From Candidatus Omnitrophota bacterium (GTDB lineage Bacteria > Omnitrophota > Gorgyraeia > Zapsychrales > Fredricksoniimonadaceae), in assembly GCA_017987425.1 (NCBI GenBank), contig JAGNTT010000085.1, positions 1 through 8,037 of the forward strand: 8,037 bases of DNA, given 5' to 3'. Position 1 is the first letter of the stretch; every line of letters begins with the position of its first letter. The translations under genes were made by a program, and so were the position numbers. This document shows, one piece after another, positions 5,837 through 8,037 of the stretch. Under the pieces are notes generated by a model. That model was given only the letters and a program-made list of their open reading frames with translations, made no database searches and had not been told where the DNA came from.

Positions 5837-6086
5837 ATGATCCAGCAATTCAATGGATGTTCGTTTTAAACGAGGCAGTTGCATTCTCGTGTTAGAAGGG
5901 GCTGCCATCACCGCCGTGCGGTGCTGGAAGTTCTCCCCGGCGCGGATCGGGGAATCAGCAATGGATACAAACGTAGATATGTCAAACCGATTTCGTCCGG
6001 AAAACAATAACAAACAGGAGCTGTTGTATGAATTATTTTCCCATTCTAGACCCGATACCATTACCGGCGCCGGTGTGGCTGTTTAA
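5837..6086 (+). pseudogene. tonB: tonB remnant, start region joined to C-terminal domain
   Basis: A strong ribosome site (AGGAGG, 5826-5831) precedes ATG 5837, but that frame stops after 10 codons (MIQQFNGCSF). The adjoining frame, open from 5841 and with an ATG at 5853, contains MDVRFKRGSCILVLEGAAIT, then AVRCWKFSPARIG and a VDMSNRFRPE strand. This matches the end of the TonB C-terminal domain, where a conserved 'AA..AV..W.F.PA' segment is followed by a final beta-strand. The membrane anchor and proline-rich linker, roughly 150 or more residues in an intact TonB, are absent. The frame runs on to 6086, past the start of the next gene at 6028, so the original stop was probably lost or shifted. 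Order exbB-exbD-tonB is classic. A short free TonB C-terminal protein from ATG 5853 is possible but has no ribosome site of its own. Confidence 0.7.
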
Positions 6087-7137
6087 AAGTCTGCATATTC
6101 TGACGCTGGCGCTTCATTTTGTTGCTGTCAAAATTTTGCTGGGGGGATTGCTCGCCGCAACGGTTCTCAATTTCTTCGGATCATCTAACAATCTATTTCG
6201 CGGGGCATCCGCGGCCATGGCGCGGCGTTTACCGATAGTCATGACGTATGTGATCAATTTGGGCGTCCCGCCGCTGCTTTTTTCCCAGGTGCTTTATGGC
6301 CCGGCATTGTATACAAGCAATGTCCTTATCGGGCTGTATTGGATTTCCATCGTATTTCTTTTGATGGCCTGCTACTGGCTGCTTTATCAATTTGCCGACG
6401 GGGCACAGGAAGGCAAAAGTGTATGGTGTAAAGGTTTAATCGCCTGGATCCTGGCAGGATGCATCTCGAGAATATTATCGACCAATATGGCCTTGATGCT
6501 GAAACCGGAAGTCTGGAACGACATGTATTCTTCGTCCGCGTTAGGGGCCTACATGCCTCCCTATGATCCGACATTGCTGCCGCGCTGGTTGTTGATGTTG
6601 TCTGGAGGATTTGCCGTTACCGGATTATGGATGGTCTGGATCGCCGGGCGCAAGAGTGTCGACGAACCGCTAAATAAGTTCCTGTCGGGATTAGGCGGGC
6701 AAATGACCGCTCTGATGGTCGTTGTTCAGGCCTTTCAATACTATTTCGTTTTAAAGGCTCAGCCTTCGGTCGTTATGGAAGGTCTTTCGAGAAGTGTCTT
6801 CTTAAATACAGCGATGCAGGGCTGGTATTTGATAGCGGGTCTAGTTTTCATATTCAGCCTTTGGGTCATTGTAAAGAAACCCTGTTCCTATGCGGCTGGG
6901 TATATATCCGCTCTTCTTGTCCTTTTGCTTGTCGCTGTCTGGACTATTGTGCGCGACGGTATCCGTGATTTAACTTTATTCAGCAAGGGATTTGATGTCT
7001 GGCAACAGCATGTTGTACCCAACTGGTCTGTTATCGGGATCTTTTTTGTGTCATTCGGTTTAGGCATTGCTTCACTGGTTTGGTTGATTTCAGTCATGAT
7101 GAGGGCCAAGCTCGTCAAGGAAGGAGAGTTGTCATGA
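6028..7137 (+). CDS. Polytopic membrane protein, predicted subunit of a Rieske/cytochrome b respiratory complex
   Basis: Membrane protein of 369 residues with about nine hydrophobic helices (roughly 16-48, 68-90, 98-121, 133-156, 184-206, 222-242, 261-282, 288-308, 331-355). I do not recognise a named family. The N-terminus is distinctive: DPIPLPAPVWLF followed by LHILTLALHFVAVKILLGG. It places H23 and H30 seven residues apart in the first helix, which could be heme ligands. CAGGAG (6015-6020) is the ribosome site. The gene overlaps the Rieske gene (ATGA at 7134-7137), and cytochrome b follows, so all three are probably co-translated and assembled together. The arrangement suggests a bc-complex subunit or a quinol-handling partner, possibly remotely related to CydA-like heme proteins; that resemblance is only a guess. 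There is no CxxCH c-type heme motif. Confidence 0.8.
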   Translation: MNYFPILDPIPLPAPVWLFKSLHILTLALHFVAVKILLGGLLAATVLNFFGSSNNLFRGASAAMARRLPIVMTYVINLGVPPLLFSQVLYGPALYTSNVLIGLYWISIVFLLMACYWLLYQFADGAQEGKSVWCKGLIAWILAGCISRILSTNMALMLKPEVWNDMYSSSALGAYMPPYDPTLLPRWLLMLSGGFAVTGLWMVWIAGRKSVDEPLNKFLSGLGGQMTALMVVVQAFQYYFVLKAQPSVVMEGLSRSVFLNTAMQGWYLIAGLVFIFSLWVIVKKPCSYAAGYISALLVLLLVAVWTIVRDGIRDLTLFSKGFDVWQQHVVPNWSVIGIFFVSFGLGIASLVWLISVMMRAKLVKEGELS

Positions 7138-7589
7138 GTGAAGAAAAAGACGGGGTTTCCCGGCGACAATTTATTAAAGCCTGTGCCTGGGGCGTTGGGG
7201 CATGCTATGCGGCCGCGATCGGTTATCCGGTCTATAAATATTTGACGTCTCCCGCTGAAAAAGAGGCCTCATTAACGACTGTCACGGAAATTACATTAAA
7301 AGATGCCGACAAGCTTCCCGCCGGAAGCATGATGATGTTCAAATTCGGGTCCAGGCCTTCGATGCTGATCCATCATAAAGACGACTCTTGGGTGGCGCTG
7401 GATGCAGTGTGTACCCATTTAGGATGCACCGTACAGTACATTCCGGATCAAAACGTCATCCATTGCTTTTGTCATGATGGTCAATACGATCCTCAGACAG
7501 GAAAGAATATCAGCGGGCCGCCGCCGCGTCCATTAAAGAAATACTTAGCCAAGGTTGTAGAAGGCGGCGTGTCAATATCAAGAGTTTAA
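7134..7589 (+). CDS. Rieske [2Fe-2S] protein with Tat signal-anchor
   Basis: High-potential iron-sulfur subunit of a bc-type complex; it passes electrons from quinol to a cytochrome c outside the membrane. It has 151 residues. The N-terminus has a twin-arginine motif, S9-RRQFIK, followed by a hydrophobic anchor (about 17-34), typical of Tat-exported Rieske proteins. The cluster ligands are C93 and H95 in CTHLGC and C111 and H114 in CFCHDG. C98 and C113 would form the usual disulfide, and the Pro loop is GPPPRPL (about 128-134). I chose the ATG at 7134 because it overlaps the upstream stop (ATGA), follows GGAGAG and puts the Tat motif at the start; an upstream in-frame ATG lies within the previous gene. 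Cytochrome b follows after 9 bases, supporting a respiratory complex. Confidence 0.95.
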   Translation: MSEEKDGVSRRQFIKACAWGVGACYAAAIGYPVYKYLTSPAEKEASLTTVTEITLKDADKLPAGSMMMFKFGSRPSMLIHHKDDSWVALDAVCTHLGCTVQYIPDQNVIHCFCHDGQYDPQTGKNISGPPPRPLKKYLAKVVEGGVSISRV

Positions 7590-7598
7590 AGGAGAGCT

Positions 7599-8037
7599 AT
7601 GGAAAACAAACCGAACAAAATTTGGCAATGGGTCGACGAGCGGCTTGGGCTTGCTGAGATCATTGCGTTTGCTAAACATAAAACGGTGCCCGTGCACAAG
7701 CATTCATTCTGGTATTACTGGGGCGGCGTGTCGTTGTTTCTTTTTCTTGTTCAGGGGATTACGGGGGTTTTGTTGCTGATTTATTACCGTCCCGGCCCGG
7801 AAGCGTTTGAATCTGTTCGTCAGATTACTTATGAAATCAGTTTTGGATGGCTTATCCGCTCGGCGCATTCATGGGCGGCCAATCTGATGGTTGCGGCCAT
7901 ATTTGTGCACATGTTTTCGGTCTATTTTATGAAGGCATACCGGACTCCGCGCGAATTTGGATGGTGGAGCGGTGTCATCCTGCTTCTCATCACGATGATT
8001 TTTGGGTTCAGCGGATATTTATTGCCGATGAATGAGC
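7599..8037 (+). CDS. Cytochrome b, N-terminal part (runs off the window)
   Basis: Membrane subunit that carries two b hemes and the quinol sites of a bc1/b6f-type complex; the first 146 residues are present. Helix A (about 40-62) contains the typical QGITGVLLLIYYRP. Helix B (about 84-110) carries H90 in RSAHSWAANLM and H104 in AIFVHMF, 14 apart as required for the two hemes (the partner His pair lies in helix D, beyond the end). Helix C includes FGFSGYLLPMNE, where most cytochromes b have Trp after LP; here it is Met. GGAGAG (7591-7596) precedes the ATG, which starts 9 bases after the Rieske stop. An amphipathic N-terminal segment (IWQWVDERLGL) precedes helix A, as in the b6f-like and related families. 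It cannot be told whether the gene is full length or split into b6 and subunit IV forms. Confidence 0.93.
   Translation, partial: MENKPNKIWQWVDERLGLAEIIAFAKHKTVPVHKHSFWYYWGGVSLFLFLVQGITGVLLLIYYRPGPEAFESVRQITYEISFGWLIRSAHSWAANLMVAAIFVHMFSVYFMKAYRTPREFGWWSGVILLLITMIFGFSGYLLPMNE

Noticed and set aside
5853..6086. A complete 77-residue gene
   Set aside because: It has no ribosome site, overlaps the next gene by about 60 bases, and matches only the end of TonB; better read as a remnant.

Overview
The window comes from a Gram-negative bacterium. It carries parts of a Ton system (ExbB plus ExbD and TonB remnants), an outer-membrane beta-barrel remnant ending in Phe, and a Rieske/cytochrome b respiratory module. 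No gene fixes the lineage. The mixture of alanine dehydrogenase, UmuDC-SRAP, a leader-poor gene style and an unfamiliar membrane respiratory subunit suggests an uncultivated phylum, but that is only an impression. Every supported gene is on the + strand.

Positions 1-1254: the 3' part of alanine dehydrogenase (ald), then a small PilZ-domain protein joined to it by an ATGA overlap. Positions 1255-3656: a compact DNA-damage operon, umuD - umuC - SRAP, with 4 bp and -1 bp junctions. It starts at a promoter whose 17-bp spacer is almost filled by an imperfect palindrome, a good candidate for the SOS operator. UmuD keeps its cleavage site (A24-G25) and Ser/Lys dyad (S60, K97). UmuC keeps its catalytic acidic residues, and the SRAP protein keeps Cys2, Asn74, Glu104 and His159.

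Positions 3657-6027 are more AT-rich and contain decaying genes. A good -10 box and a Shine-Dalgarno sequence precede a beta-barrel outer-membrane protein remnant whose start codon appears to be ATA and which has two in-frame TGA stops. Next is an intact 119-residue exported protein of unknown function. Then comes a Ton operon in which exbB is intact, while exbD and tonB are each reduced to a start region plus a C-terminal piece in another frame. The reading of these remnants as exbD and tonB is mine, made by matching residue patterns by eye.

Positions 6028-8037 start a respiratory operon: an unfamiliar membrane protein with about nine helices, a Tat-type Rieske [2Fe-2S] protein joined by ATGA overlap, and the N-terminal part of a diheme cytochrome b that runs off the window. 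Together they probably form a quinol-oxidising bc-type complex, with the large membrane protein as an extra subunit or partner.
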